Shown here in pieces: positions 10,020-23,512 of a stretch of DNA of 64,000 bases. Every line of letters begins with the position of its first letter. The first letter of the stretch is position 1. A model generated the notes under the pieces. The model made no database searches. It saw only the letters and a list, made by a program, of their open reading frames with translations, and was not told the origin of the DNA. The DNA is from Apostichopus japonicus (taxonomy: Eukaryota > Echinodermata > Holothuroidea > Aspidochirotida > Stichopodidae), in contig NC_092567.1 in assembly GCF_037975245.1 (NCBI RefSeq), positions 11,814,376 to 11,878,375 of the forward strand, given 5' to 3'. Made by a program: the position numbers and the translations under genes.

Positions 10020-11639
10020 ATCATTCATTCAATCATTTCCGGAAGACAAATTATTTTGATGGGAACTTGTTTACAACTAGCTATGTTCGTTTATTAGTCT
10101 CGTAGATACATTGATGCATGGCTTGAAAATTTGAATCAATATATCATGAAGATCTGTGCAATGAATACACAATTGAAACTGACATTGACACACTGTGTGA
10201 ATATACGTTGTTGATAAACTAATAATATGATATTGTCAATAATATCGAAATTGATCATCGTAGCTATTTGTGTCATTGCTTTGTCACATATTTTTAAGGG
10301 CGCTTTTGAATAGTGGTCAATAACATATATTAAGCATTATAACATCCCGTTTGTCTGAGTTCCTATCCGAGTGTGTGTGTGTGTGTGAAGGTGTAAGTTG
10401 AATTAAGCTCTGACTTGGAACAGAGGACGGGACGTGAGGATACTGATGCTGTGTTGGTTCAGCGCGATATACATGATATGCGAAGATTGCAAGTGTTTTG
10501 TGAGATGTCAAATACCAATGTTTTATAATAATACACTATACTGAAATTGCTACTGCTGGGGAAGTTTTAGAACTCTGACTACGAGGGTCAACCACACCCT
10601 CACCCCCATGGGCTTTTCATTTCTACAAAATATTTAGTAGCACAACATTTTGTATGTAATTACTTATAATGACCATATTTATAGTGCACATATGCCTCGG
10701 AATGCACCATTTGACTTTTAATTTCGAAAACGACCCACCAGATGGAACTCGGCTGTAATAAACCCATGACACATCTCATACTTTCATGAGACCCTTCAAT
10801 TTCCCTCCGGTTCATCTCTAATAGATTCAGGTGCTACCTAAGTCAGTCCGAGAATTTATAACGTCACAATCTTGAATTTAGAGATACTTATATAGAAACA
10901 ACATATAGTGTAAATATGGTTCGAAATGCATCACCCGACGTAATGTTTACTTGTTCCGGAGGAGGGGTCCTGGCCTAAGCACCCAACATGAGGCCTACAC
11001 CTGAACGGTCGCGCCTTTTTAAAACAAAATCCATAATTCGTCACTGGTTCTGCTATAAAGTTTCATTTCCAATCTATATCAGTTGGAATTTTGGTTTGAT
11101 TTATCATTTTCTTTAAACACTGTCATGTGTTTAAGGATGCTTATATAAACTTAGCGTAATGCATAAATATACATTAGATACACCATTTCACTTCTAAATA
11201 TAATTTGTGATTTCGGACAAAGGGCCACGGGCGTTGGCTTCATTACCATGGCAGCACCCACCCCCTTTTTCAATTTATACAATCATTTTTTCGCCGCTAT
11301 TCCCATGGTTAAGGCCTGGCCCCTACCTAATTTCGAAGCATACAGCTTTTACAACCTTCAGTTGATGCTATCAAATTATTCAATCCATTCATAAGATTTA
11401 AAGGGTAAGAAAACTCGCCCAAACCGCCCTCTAAACCAGAATGCAAGATGCATTGAGGTTTCGATGACTTCAGTGCACTAGACTTCTGCTTGTTAGTATA
11501 ACCAGAACTAGCTGTTACAATAACACTATGGCATGCTAACACAGGCCAGTCTACTCTACGTGGTTAAACACACCTCCATCAAAAGCAATAGGGTTCTTGT
11601 ACTCAATGTTATGAATCCACGCACCAAGTATTACAAAAC
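10020..11639. other. Non-coding region with degraded repeat sequence
   Basis: No gene was recognised. A short GT microsatellite lies at 10372-10387. Loosely similar blocks around 10660-10720, 10890-10930 and 11130-11190 (TATAGTG, AATGCACCATTTGAC or ACACCATTTCAC wording, followed by stretches rich in CCACCCCC) suggest an old repeat with a period near 250 bases. The similarity is weak by eye. Confidence 0.4.
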
Positions 11640-13050
11640 AAAACCAAATCTCTAATAACTTCGCACATTAGGGTTGCAGAGAAGTCCACTTATGGACAAG
11701 TTAGATTGGAATATGCCCAAGAAACTTCAAAGAATCAACTTGAAAGAAGCTAATACAGGTCACTGGAGGTCAACCTGAGGTCAAAGGTCACCCAAAATGC
11801 AGTTCGACTATTGTATTACAATAGCGTAACTCTCAACCCTGTCAGTGGTAGTTTCACAAGTTATCAGGAAAAAACACATTTTGACCCATAAATGACCTTT
11901 GGTGACCTTGGATCGCATCACGGTTATTTTTGAAAATGTGTCCCTACTCCATTCACAACTCGTCCTAATATACCAGCCATGTCAGACTTCGTGACTAGAA
12001 GTTGTTGCAAAAATTAGCATAAGCGGGCAGTTTTTTGCACATAATCAACCTTGAATGACCTTGGATGACCTGATGGTTTTTATCAAAAATGTTCCTCTTG
12101 ATGAGGTGCACTCTATCCTAAAATTTGTTTGGCCTACAATGTACACACATAATGTTATGGCTAGAAATGTGTCAAAACCAACCTTTGGCCCCTCATAACT
12201 TGAGAACTGGGTGTCCGATTGAAGCGGGAGTTAGTTTCCTATATTCAGCACATAAAGCTCTATCATATGTCACCAAATTTTTAAACTTATCTTTGTTCTG
12301 TTTTGTTTTGCCCCGTATCTCCTAAAATGAGCATATTTTTTAAGATTTGACCTTTGACCTTTTGACCTCGCGGTCAGATGTAGTTTGACACGCTGATTCC
12401 AAAAAGCAACATGACAAGTCTGTGCGACCATCCTAACTGTACTTATTAAAAAACAAAAACATTGACCTCTGATAACTTCGCACACGAAGGTCGCACAGGG
12501 GTCAACTATGGACCATTTTGATCGGAAGGTACCTTTGAGATCCGATTATGGCCACGAAAATTCAAATAACCCAAAAAACTGCTAAAGGTCACCGGAGGTC
12601 AACCTGAGGTCAAAGGTCACCTAGATGCGGGTCGACTCCCTGATTACAATAGCGTTACTCCCAACCTTCACGGACATTTGGTTCTCAAGTTATTGCAAAA
12701 ATACTAGTTTTTGACCCCTGATTGACCTTTGTTGACCTTGGATCACATGACCGTTATGTTTTGAAATGATCCCTTACCCCATTCACAACTGGTCCCAAAA
12801 TATCAACCATGTCGGATCCTGTCAATGGGAGTTATTGCTTGTTTTAATATTTTGGTTTTTGGCCTCTAACTGACCTTTGGTGACCTTCACAGGCACCACA
12901 AAAAATAGGGCACATCTACTCAATGTGGTACTCATATCCACCAAATATTAGATTGGTCCAAGCTTCCCTACTTGAGATACCGTGTTTACAAGCCAGGCGT
13001 CACACACACACACACACACATACATACATACATACACACATACACACACT
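11640..13050 (-). repeat. GGTCA-rich dispersed repeat, minus-strand copy
   Basis: This block is the reverse-complement relative of 29.0-33.25 kb. Shared wording includes GACCTTTGGTGACCTT, CTCAAGTTATTGCAAAAATA, CATGACCGTTATG and the stretch around 12170-12340 that mirrors 32820-32960. It is dense in TGACCT/AGGTCA hexamers. Its right end runs into a CA/CATA microsatellite, matching the GT/GTAT microsatellite near the left end of the plus-strand copy at 29.6 kb. No transposase or long ORF was seen, so it is a non-autonomous or unclassified repeat. Confidence 0.8.
12998..13050. repeat. CA/CATA microsatellite
   Basis: A CA dinucleotide run is followed by four CATA-like units and more CA. It belongs to the repeat family, since the same microsatellite (GT, then GTAT) sits at the corresponding place at 29.6 kb. 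Confidence 0.9.
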
Positions 13051-13171
13051 CTCCGCCTGCATGAATGCATAGGTTACGATTTCATCGAAACCAAAAACGT
13101 AACTTCCCATTGCCTGCAAGTGAACATTTGTTTTGGTCACTACACAAGTATGCAGACAGTAATGAAACGTG

Positions 13172-13574
13172 ACACCTTGTTGTCATAAGCTGGACCTGAT
13201 ATGTCCATCAAAGTTATGTACTCTGTGTCGTGTGTATTGACAGTAACCGTGTGTATTGACTGTACACTAGTGCCTAGTTAACTAGCAAGCTATGTGTGTA
13301 ATTACGCTGTAAGCTTGTACTACCCAAGTATGAATTCGCTCGGTGTATAAATAGAACGTCAGGATAGGTACGGTAGAAATTATCTGACGTGCAATTGCAG
13401 AAACATTCTACAATTTTGTTCAACAAAACTGTGATTTGCGATATAACAAGCCCAGGTGGCTGCTAGTTGCAATATAGTATTTTAGTTCTGTTATGCGTTC
13501 TGCAACTAGCACTGCTGTATACACTGTTGTATTAACGGAGATCGATGGTGGTATCTAACAGTGCTGTTACACCT
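13172..13574 (+). mobile_element. Possible solo LTR
   Basis: The interval 13178-13568 begins TGTTGTCATAAG and ends GTGCTGTT. It is flanked by ACACCT at 13172-13177 and again at 13569-13574, and contains TATAAATA near 13346. Six-base flanks and an internal TATA box fit a solo LTR, but the end does not follow the TG...CA rule and the flank match could be chance. No internal retrotransposon genes are nearby. Confidence 0.3.
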
Positions 13575-14419
13575 CGTTCGATTTAGGTCAGAATACCGGC
13601 CACAGACGTTTCTTTGTGCACGAGCATTAAATCCCTTTAAAGCTTCTTGAAGCTTTAAATACAATTCATAGTCAACATCAATTATTGAAGGGTCTCCTGT
13701 AATTAACATTTACACGATTTCCTTTTTGGTGAATATTGTCTATATAAAGCACCGAACATTTCAAATATTAAAAAAAAAATAGGTATTGGAACGTAACAAA
13801 ACGTTCTTACCTCATGAAATTAGACACCTTTCTCCATTCATTAATATTGATCAGTATAACATCAATACTTATGTAATTACTAAATTACTTTTGTTACTTT
13901 TGTTGTTGCTCTTGATATTTGAGTAATATTTTAACTGTATCACTAGGAGCGTCAATATGGGGATGGGATAGCATCACTGATAGTTGTCGGGGAAATCTTA
14001 CATTTTAAAGATGTGGGGGCTTGTCATCCGTTAACGACATTCTAAATCAGAAACAAAACTTTATCATTATCATCGTCGTAGTCATCATTAATATTAAATA
14101 CCATTAGTTAAAAAACCTACCACAGATTAAAAGGACCGGATAGTGAATAAGCCAACTTATACAAATGTTTTGTTCTCTTTTTACGACAAATTCGGCCCAT
14201 TAAGCATTGCACTATACCAGACATATTAAATAGTGACAATAATAGCGGGTGTACGGTACGGTAATATGTGAAATGCAAGTATAATAAAATTTAAAATTCC
14301 TGTAAGTTTTTAAGAATTATTTATCAGTGTCATGTTATTAAGTTTTCACTATAAAAAAATCAAAGTAACATAAAAATGATCAGCAATTTAATGCGTCATG
14401 TGTTTTTTTCATTATACAG

Positions 14420-14448
14420 GTGAGAAAAGTTTTGGGAAAAAAATGGAG
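14420..14448 (+). other. Candidate 29-bp micro-exon
   Basis: A pyrimidine-rich tract and TTATACAG precede it, and GAG/GTAAGTGC follows, so both splice sites look strong. The 29 bases encode a short basic peptide in two of three frames. A plausible acceptor (CTCTATAG) occurs at 14635 but no convincing partner exon could be chosen. It may belong to an unrecognised gene or be coincidental. Confidence 0.25.
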
Positions 14449-15116
14449 GTAAGTGCATATTTAGACCCTTAATGGTATCATGTGTCGTTTACTAATACTT
14501 TAAATGTGTTAACATTATATTTAAAATATTAATTTTACATATTGTTATTTGGTCACACAAGAAGTAAGAACGTGACTTGAGGGTTGGGATTATAAAATAT
14601 TCGATCGCGGAACATTTATGGCGCTACCTCTATAGTCAGATCTATGTTCAAAAACAAAGCTGAAAATAACAACATGTATGACACTATTGAGGATTTTTCT
14701 GACGCCATTAGTAACCATAGATTACCCTGCGTGTTACGAAGAATATTCCGTGGTATATTGTGTCACTCGAAACACTATTGTCGATTGTATTTTTGGGGGT
14801 GTAGTTCGGTGGGTTTTGCTGCGAATATTTGTTTTTGTTGTGTATTTGTTTCTGGTGATGAGAATAACGAGGGCAAGAGGGAAGGGGACTGAAAGGGATG
14901 TGAGTGTCTTAGTTGCTTTTGTCTTTATTCTGTGACGACAACACAAAATATGTACAAATCATATTTGATTTCAAAACATCTGGGAAAAACAAGTGTGCAA
15001 TTAATTTGTTTTAAATGAAGTCTCTCGTTTAAGCGATTTTATAATATCATATCTGAAATGTACCTTGTGTTTTTTTTTAAATGTTTGATTCGTTTGAAAT
15101 GATATTATTGTTATTT

Positions 15117-15338
15117 CTATGCAGACATTACAGAAAGGCAGATGGCGAGACTAGTTTCTGAAGAAAGTGAATAAACCAAGTGAGATGTAATAGCAAAATC
15201 ATAATTACGTTCGTAAAACTTCCGGGTACCGATACTGGATGTAAAATTATCTCCGACGATGTAATCAAGAGTATGTCCAAAATTGCAACTGTAGCGATCG
15301 TTAAACTCTATCGTAAAACTCTTGCTACTTGAGTACAT
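15117..15338 (-). other. Candidate terminal exon, unknown protein
   Basis: On the minus strand a good acceptor (TTCATTCTTCCATCAG) directly precedes an open frame of 73 codons ending in TAG at 15117. The peptide contains FNDRYSCNFGHTLDYI and NYDFAITSH and is not low-complexity. I do not recognise the family and found no neighbouring exon. Confidence 0.25.
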
Positions 15339-16074
15339 TGCTGATGGAAGAATGAACCAGAAATATTGCTTAGCAACATCACAAAGGAAATAGTAGTTTT
15401 CATAATGATCATGGAAATCAATTCTGTCTAAACAAGTTCAATTCTACGATATATGTCTGGATTCAGCAGATTAAACGACCTATCTACCCTCTCAGCAATG
15501 GGTCCGGATACAATTCACAAGAGACATAGAAACGTTCATGGTCTAGAGAATAATTCTCTCGTTTACACTGACTACACAACTTTCTTTCTTTTTTTATTTT
15601 TCTCTAATTTATTTTCACTTTTGTTATTTTCATATTGTCGCGAGCTCGATTATATTTCCTTTTTTAGTCTAGTGTCCTGTTTATACTGTTCTACATTTTA
15701 TTGTAAGCATATAGACGAAATAAATGAAATGATTAGACTATCACTTGGTATAAACCATACTTTGAAGTGATGGGCTTAGTCAACAAAATTTCTTATTATC
15801 TTGTCTTTAAGATTAAAACTACTAAATCGTAAAGTATACAGTCTGATACATCCAGATTAGTTAAGTAAAGATTCTTGGGTTGATAATTTGTATGTGGTAT
15901 GAAAGAGCTTTTACATGTTTACTTACAAGTGAACATTTTTGTCTGAAGATTACAGGTAGCAACTCTCATAGTTCTTGTTGCTTTTCATTTTTATTTTTGA
16001 AAGATAAATTGTATATTTTATTCACGCCGATCTTTTCATTTCATGAGCCTTTACTGAAATCATGATGACATACA

Positions 16075-16598
16075 TAGTCGTAACGGATAGATATCGATAC
16101 CATGTAAATAATTCCACGGTTTGATTTTGAGGCAAGATGACCAAAATGCCATCATACAAAAGTATGCACTCAATCGATATGCTACGTCATGTTTAGTTTA
16201 GTTTTTTTTCAATTGTACTTTTATGATTTGCGTTTGGATTTTCATTACGTTTTGAGGAATATCCCTAAATTATTTATGATGTACTTTAATCAAATTAATC
16301 AACGTTACCATCGATAGTAAATTGTTTATCGTGTACAATGAATAGGTGTAAAGCATTTTACAACATTGCTTAATAATATCGATATAGTCCGCATTTTAAA
16401 GATGCAATCATTCGTAATCAATTGCTAAATATTGACAAGATTGACTAAGCAATTCTGCATTATTTGCCTAGATCAATAGTCGTAACAGGTAGATATCGAT
16501 GCCATGTAAATAATTCCACGGTTTGATTTTGAGGCGAGGTGACCTAAATGCCATCATACAAAAGTATTAACTCAATTGTTATGCTATATCATGTTTAG
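16075..16598 (+). repeat. Direct repeat of about 122 bp, two copies 402 bp apart
   Basis: Positions 16075-16197 and 16477-16598 share TAGTCGTAAC, AGATATCGAT, CCATGTAAATAATTCCACGG, TTTGATTTTGAGGC and GCCATCATACAAAAGTAT, with scattered substitutions. Either a local duplication or two copies of a short dispersed element. Confidence 0.85.
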
Positions 16599-19500
16599 CT
16601 TTCTTTTTTTCTACTTGTAATTGTAAGGTTTGTCGAATGCATTTTCACGAAAGAGAACTAGAAAAGTCAAACAATAGGAAAGAAAAGCTGATAGGAATAC
16701 CAACCAATGACTTTAATTCAATTCAGGGAGGAAGGAAGGTTTACTATGGTGAACATAATGTGCTAACAAACAACCAATAATTATGTAAATTTAGCGACGA
16801 TGTAAAATAACATAACGAAATATTTGAAGTTTCCCATGAAAATGTGATATTATCTACCACCTTCATAGAAAAGATATAAAACGTGAATCATCGGTCTGTA
16901 CTTGATGGTTTATATAAACTACGTTAAAACAATTACGACAAGAAGAATTTGCTGCACTAAGCTGTCAAATATATCAATTTATTTGGTATTATGACCGCCG
17001 AACTTAAAATGTATCTATAACACGTACATATATGTAAAACACACTGGCCTCAGTAAACAGGTAATTCACTGCAATAACCGCTCTGTTATCTGATAATCAA
17101 ACTAGTTTTACTATACTTAAAAACGAATGCTCTTTTGTTTACTTACAAGGACTTATTATTTTTAGTTTAAAGTGAATATGTCTAATGGTCATAAAATATC
17201 AGCTGATGTAAATGTTGCTGGAATTCTATGACGTCATATCGTGTATGACATTTTCTTTGTCGACAATCTTTAGCTCGAATATTTTATCGATGAAATAAAG
17301 TTAATACGAATATTGATCAAAAAATCAATACATTTAATCAAACTTTAATTCAAACCGATTATTGCATAATCTGGTGTATCTAATGAGATCAATGCTTATA
17401 TTATATACTTCAGGAAGTAATATTGAATAAGCAAAATGGTTCGTTAATCAAAACTCACCAGCAATTTGCTTTCCTGGTATTGATAATATACATTCATTTA
17501 ATATATACTGTAGCCTAGTTGTTAATTTAATATTGATTTCATTATCATTTATATCTAATGTTTTTTATATAGTCTGATTTTTCATACTTATTCTCTTTCA
17601 AATATACGGTACAAACACAAAAAAACGTTTTTCCTTCCTTCATAAAATACTTTTATGGTGTAATATTGAATAAATAAAATGGTAAACTAATCAAAACAAA
17701 AATGACCTATTATTGTAGTTTCTGCTTTCTTGTTATCAACAGTCTGCACTCGCTTAAGATATATAAATAGTGTAATTGTAAGGTGTTGTCTACTTCTGTG
17801 CCGACCGGCCGTGTGTGTTGTTTGTAGGATCTGCTGGGTGAATGTTCCGGTCGTCCTGATGTTTGATATAGTTTTGTTCTCTGAAGGGATCGTTTTCAAT
17901 CCGTAGTGCGGCTTTGGCAGTGATTTAGCTTCCATTCACTATATCACGTAAATGATAAAAAAAAAACACAAATGTTGTACACAATATCATTGCTTTTTTG
18001 GTAATGATGATGAATGACGTGATTGAAATAATTAGGGGTAAAAATAAAGTTGCAATTAACATCTCAAGATAGGGAATTAGAAGCATTGTCCGAAATGGGA
18101 ACAACGAACGTTTTTTTTTTTAAGCTGTTTGCCATACGGTTTTGGGGCAGAATACTGGAGCAATTTCGCAGACGTGCAGTGTTAACGAGGTATAGTCCAT
18201 CTGCACTTTATATATGACACATTGATATGGCAAGCCTCTCATCTCGGAGCAGCTGTTTGTAATCTAGTAGTCTATGTTGCTACCCTGTCAGAATATCAGT
18301 AGCATTACTTTCGATGGCCTACTGCTACCATTGTGTATTTAATATTACTTTTCTGTAATAAGTAAATATTTCTTTGTTAACGAACATTGGGATGAAACAT
18401 TCGCATTTTTGAATAATTGTAATTCGTGTATTTCTGCAAAGTTTCGTACGAGTAAAAGGTACTGAACAGTTTAACCCTTAGTGAAAGACATTGCTGTTGT
18501 CTATTAATAAATTTAATTCTTTTAACTTAAATAAGCCACAACCTTTTCGACTTACTTTTAATCTATATTATACAGACACGATTTTTCCTATCTGCGTTAA
18601 CTTATCGTTTTCGATTTAAAAATAAGAAAGGTGAGAGATTAAGCTCCACGACAACGTTTGGATATAGATGATGAATGCTAATATTCATGATTTATTGAAT
18701 ATTCAGATGTCAGGTTTGACGAAGAATTAACATTGAATTTCGTTGTCTGTTCTACACAAAGTACGTAACAGAACAATCTCACGTAGAAAAACTGACAAGC
18801 ACTTTATGAATGAGTGGGTATGAAGAGTATGTTTGTGACAGCAAGGTAACTGCTTACGGAATGAACGGAAAATGTTTTACGAGATGCAGAAAATTTACTA
18901 AACGAAGTTGAAAAATGTTATCGTGCCCAAGCCCCCGCCCCCACCCTGAGCCACTTCCATCCTTGATCATTGTTACATTAACGTCCCAACTTGCATGCTC
19001 AATAAACTAATTCCATAAGCAGGATGTTGTTGAGTCACTTTATAAAGCCCTTTAAGTTCCAGATTTCTCGATACCAAACCAAATATCATCCTCTGTTTCA
19101 GTGGTATAACGTCATTGATCTTTACCATGGAATTGAACTTGTGACTATAATTTTCATTCGAGATACCATAAATTAGACCTATTTATGATGCTTTAATGTA
19201 TGATACTCGCTAATTATTTTTCATCGGGAATAGTTTTATTTTAACAAACTGGAGAATTGTCAGAAAGCATGTATCGAACTGAACTTGAGATAACCAACGG
19301 TTGGCTACATCTTTATTATTTCCCGAAATGATTCAAAACAATATAACTGTAAGGATGTGGTGGACAATGCAAAGAAGCAATATTTTATATTTTTACTACA
19401 TTCTTTTCGGTGGCGTCATCTATTTAAACCTGCAACTACAAACGGACATCGAGATCAAGTCAAAAATAACATCAAGAGGACAGTGGCTATGAATAGTCAT

Positions 19501-20619
19501 TGGACTTTATGTCTGCCTGTAAAGAAAAGAATATAAACAATAATAAAATAACTATACAATATCTACAATTCCTAGGAACAATATTATCATCACCTAACAC
19601 CAATTTCAATAGCAATCATGCAATGGACTTCATTATGTCATAATAATTCAATGAGCAGTGATAATAATCCAATGCAGAATATTTAAAGTACAAGAAGTTG
19701 AGACCATTACATCATCAGCATGTCTACCTATAACAACAACTTAATCCTAAACAAAATAACATTGACTATCTGCTACTTTAACTATACATATACTGCTTAA
19801 AGGTGTGATGTACTATATTGCTTTAAATTGTTACCTCTAAAAGCGTAATACACGGCTGATACAATGCATTGTGCAAGTACTGCAGATAAATGAAGTTGGT
19901 TCAAAGAGAATGTTAATATTTTCAACTATAAACATACTATCCCTTTAAGACTAAATCAGCAATCATGAAGGTAACATGTGTCTATTAACAGCATATGTAA
20001 CAAGACTGCTGATAAAATACATCCCTTGTTAAGAAGCAAGAGAATATTAACTCAAAGAAGACATGCGTGTGATTGCAACACAGTGAAGTATAGCAACAGT
20101 AGGCCTACACTTCAATTATACGAATAGTTCACAGTCTACTACTAATAGAATCCCTAAATAGATACACTGGAATGAGGCTCACTAACGATACGAGGGAGCC
20201 GCCATTTAAACTAAATAAGAGGGTGGTCTCCCATAATGTTATTTCCTTCACGTGGATTCACTTTCCACTGTGAATCTACCATTCAAAATGATCTGTAAAG
20301 TATTATACCCCTTAAGTTATGGTATTCAACTGTACCTAAGGAAACCATATAAATTACTATGAAGATTAAATACCAAGAAAATAAAGTTAAATGTGAGCAC
20401 TGTGACCAGTAGTTCTTGTGCTGCATGTTACGCTAGCCTAAGGCAACTCCCACACAACCCAAGAATGGTAGAATATATAGTAGAACCTGAAATTACCCCA
20501 CGGGCCTGGAAACAGTTCGCAATTACCATGATATTATGCAGTTACGGAGTTAATATATATGCTGTATTTGCGAAAAACATACATGGTTTACTTCAAAAAT
20601 AAAATTTAGACAAATTTAT
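16599..20619. other. AT-rich non-coding region
   Basis: No gene was recognised. Short related segments at about 17421-17459 and 17662-17706 (GTAATATTGAATAA...AAAATGGT...CTAATCAAAAC) suggest a small repeat. A GC-richer patch at 17760-17935 gives an 82-codon minus-strand ORF without recognisable similarity. A minus-strand ATGGCGGC at 20198-20205 is discussed in the findings. Confidence 0.5.
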
Positions 20620-21075
20620 ATATATGTATATACATATATATTCCCTGAAAATTATATATATTCCCTTAAAGTATATATTTATATATTCTCCAGGCGTACA
20701 GAAAGTATTTTCTTAATAACAAATAAGTATTCTCTTACACTAAAGAGTCTGTCAAAAATATATATTCTCTAACACAAAAAAATATCTTTTCTCTGTCAAG
20801 AATGTATTTATTCTCTGAGAGAAAAATAATATTTTTTAAAGAAATTTAATATCCTATTCAAAAAGTATGTCAATTCTGTTCACGATTTTTTTTCTCTAAC
20901 AAAATATATAAATTCTGTGACAGAAAAGATATATATTCTATAGAAAAAATATTGTGTGTGCAAAAATAAATGTGTAATCTTTGTAAGAAAAAATATACAT
21001 TCTCTAACAACAAAGTTCTATTCTGTGCAAACAATATATTCTGTAAGAAAAATATATATGTTAAATAAAGTACGG
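20620..21075. repeat. Degenerate AT-rich tandem repeat
   Basis: Repeated wording of the type TATATATTCTCT-AACA-AAAAATAT recurs roughly every 30-45 bases with many changes. It is non-coding low-complexity DNA. Confidence 0.7.
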
Positions 21076-21145
21076 TGCTCTGTAAGCGCCAACTGAGATG
21101 TTTTGTTGTTCAGTAACTTCAGTGACCAGCTTACTCATTATATTG

Positions 21146-21247
21146 GTCACTTGCACAGCTCAAATTTCCTGCGATCTATCACGAGGGCCTATTCAAATTT
21201 CTAAGGCAGGTAAACTGTTACGGCAGTGGTGCAGGGCGCATTTTCAC
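21146..21247 (+). repeat. Dispersed repeat, copy 1 (second copy at 52682)
   Basis: This segment shares CACTTGCACAGCTCAAATTTCC, in two blocks, plus GGCAGGTAAACTGT and GGGCGCATTTTCA with 52682-52785 in the same orientation and spacing. About 100 bases, moderately diverged. Family unknown. Confidence 0.8.
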
Positions 21248-21269
21248 TGAAAGGTATATTTTTTTTAGA

Positions 21270-21271
<2 letters not shown>

Positions 21272-21303
<32 letters not shown>
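21272..21303. repeat. TA microsatellite
   Basis: Uninterrupted AT dinucleotides. Confidence 0.95.
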
Positions 21304-21305
<2 letters not shown>

Positions 21306-23512
21306 CTCTTAGAGAATAAAACTATTCTTGGCATAGACAAATATAATTTTTGTGTTAGTATATATATTTTTACAAAATATTTATTTTGGTCTCATTTCTC
21401 AGCAATTAGACATCCTACTACCTTTCTATTACAGATGCCTATAGAGTCTATCTCAAAGAACAGGAAAAAAAAAAAAAAAATAGGCTACAAAAATATTGTC
21501 TTGTAGAGTTAGGTCAACTTAAAAATGTCAAAATATTCGATTGTTGTACTTTTCACTAAAAAATGTACTATTTTTAGTGATGAATTGCTCCTAAACCATC
21601 GCATCAGGGTACTTGATTCTTTCAGAGGTTATTAATGTCTAGTACAAACATTACAAAATAATGATTACAATGCTTTCCTATAATATGTTTGCAAGTTGTG
21701 CAACTCTAAAGTTGCTATTTCATGCTGCGATTCAGCATGAGGTAGGGGTTTTGATGCCATTTTTTTACCAAAGTAACCATGTTAGAGCTGTCAGGGTTTT
21801 ATACTTTATTTTTAAGTATAAAGTTCTTACCCCGCCAAATTTCAGGGTTCTAGCTGTTCTCAATATTATTTTATGAAGTTGTTATAAGCTGTTCCGATGT
21901 ACAAAAGAGGTCGTCTTTGACGGCCAATAACTCAAAACGCGTCATGTTGAAAAAATCTGATAATTTTTTTTCTAGAAGAGATATAGTACAACACTGTTTG
22001 TACAAAAAATCAGGAGGGTGTTTTGCCTTTTTTTGAAATGAAAAATCCTCAAAGTTTGGGATTTTTTACAAAAAAACGTTTTTGCCTGTGTTGATTTTCC
22101 ATGTGTTTTGAGCCTGGGTATCGTACTGTACTGTGCATTCAATACTGTGCAGTTTTTAATTTCATATATAAGAAAAAAACTATTTGCAATGTACTTGTCT
22201 GCCCCTGGTTGAATTCATTTAATTAGAAGACTTATAAAATGAATTTCAACCAGTACATACATATGTATGTACAGTGTGTACAGTACATACACTGTACTGG
22301 GTGTATATGTAAGGAGTGCCATGAGTGCCAGAAGACTATGTTTAAACCTAACACATGTATACGCAGAGCCAATACAAAGTCCTAACATCTGTATTTCATA
22401 ACACTGTGTTTTGCCGTAAATTAATTAGATGACAGTTGAAAAAAAAACTAGTGCTAATTTGGTATTGCTGAAAAAGCATCATCTAGACTATAGCCAATTT
22501 TACCTAAAAATGTGCATTTTTCTCCTGTAACTAGCCATGAAAAAAGGGGCAAAATTCATTGGAGATTTATCACAAAAATAGAACTTGTTACTGCTTTATT
22601 ACGGAGATAAATGTTGTAAGATTAACCTTACCGCATCATGGTGGCTGGTGCCGCCTTCTTTTGCATTTTTCAAACATTTAAACCAGAGGGGTAGCTAGGT
22701 CGCAAGCAGTTTCGCAAAATTTCTTATGTCTGGCCTTTTTATAGGGGGGGGGGGCTACAAGAAAACTGCTCATTCGTTGGGGTCTGAGGTAGTCTATGTC
22801 TACTTTGACCAAAACATGGGCTCGGCCTTTTTATCATTACAAAGATTTGAGATACAACTGAGAGCAATTCTGGCAAATACCTCAGAATTATTCCAACCTA
22901 TAGGCTATAGCGTAACTGCTTCCTAAGCTACTAGTGGGAGTATAAGCCTCAAAGTCTTAGCTTGTCTACTACTGGATGTCACCTACAATAAATGATATGC
23001 AATGCTAGCAAACATGAATACCTTAATCGTCATCCGTCACATAACGAACACATATTCGATCCAGAAGTAGTATCCAGTGATAGTAGTACTATATAGCAGT
23101 ACTATCCAGTGATAGTAGGCTAATCACACTCTAGAGCCTAAACTATTTGAAACGTGGTAACGAACTAATTAGCCGATTATAACTACCGTATCTTTGTACA
23201 GCCTTTAGTACTGTATTGCAATTTTACCATTTCTCTGCAAACCCTAACTTCACATAAAGCTGCCAAAAATGCATCAAATCAGTCAAAATCTCTGAAAAGT
23301 TTGAAATGAAAAACATATTGTTACCTTAAAAAGCCTAGATGTTAAACTTCATGTGGTTCATATCCTCTGCAAAATTCTGCACCTTGTTAAAATCATTACC
23401 TCAAAAACAGCAATTTCTGGAGATATCTTCAGATCGAATTTAGCATCAAATGTGGCAGCATTTTGCATCCAGCCCATCCTCCGTATGCGTAAATTTTCCA
23501 AAGGGGAGGGGG
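21304..23512. other. Non-coding region
   Basis: No gene was recognised. Small structures include an inverted repeat around 22207-22255 (CTGGTTGAATTCATTT against AAATGAATTTCAACCAG), a 20-bp palindrome (GTACATACAT/ATGTATGTAC) at about 22252-22271 and a poly-G run at about 22743-22753. Confidence 0.5.

Larger units (their letters stand above)
13575..16074. other. Mostly unassigned sequence with two weak exon candidates
   Basis: AT-rich DNA. Candidate exons at 14420-14448 (+) and 15117-15338 (-) are listed separately. A 10-bp-arm palindrome (TTTAAAGCTT-CTTG-AAGCTTTAAA) lies at 13636-13659. No other gene or repeat was recognised. Confidence 0.4.

Noticed and set aside
14678-14935. ORF with a hydrophobic stretch like a membrane segment
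   Set aside because: Thymine-rich AT-rich DNA readily gives such stretches, and no adjoining exon or similarity supports it.
17687-17935. 82-codon minus-strand ORF in a GC-richer patch
   Set aside because: No recognisable family, splice structure or neighbouring exon; kept only as a note.
22726-22926. ORF starting beside a poly-G run
   Set aside because: No coding character, and the poly-G run makes the frame unreliable.
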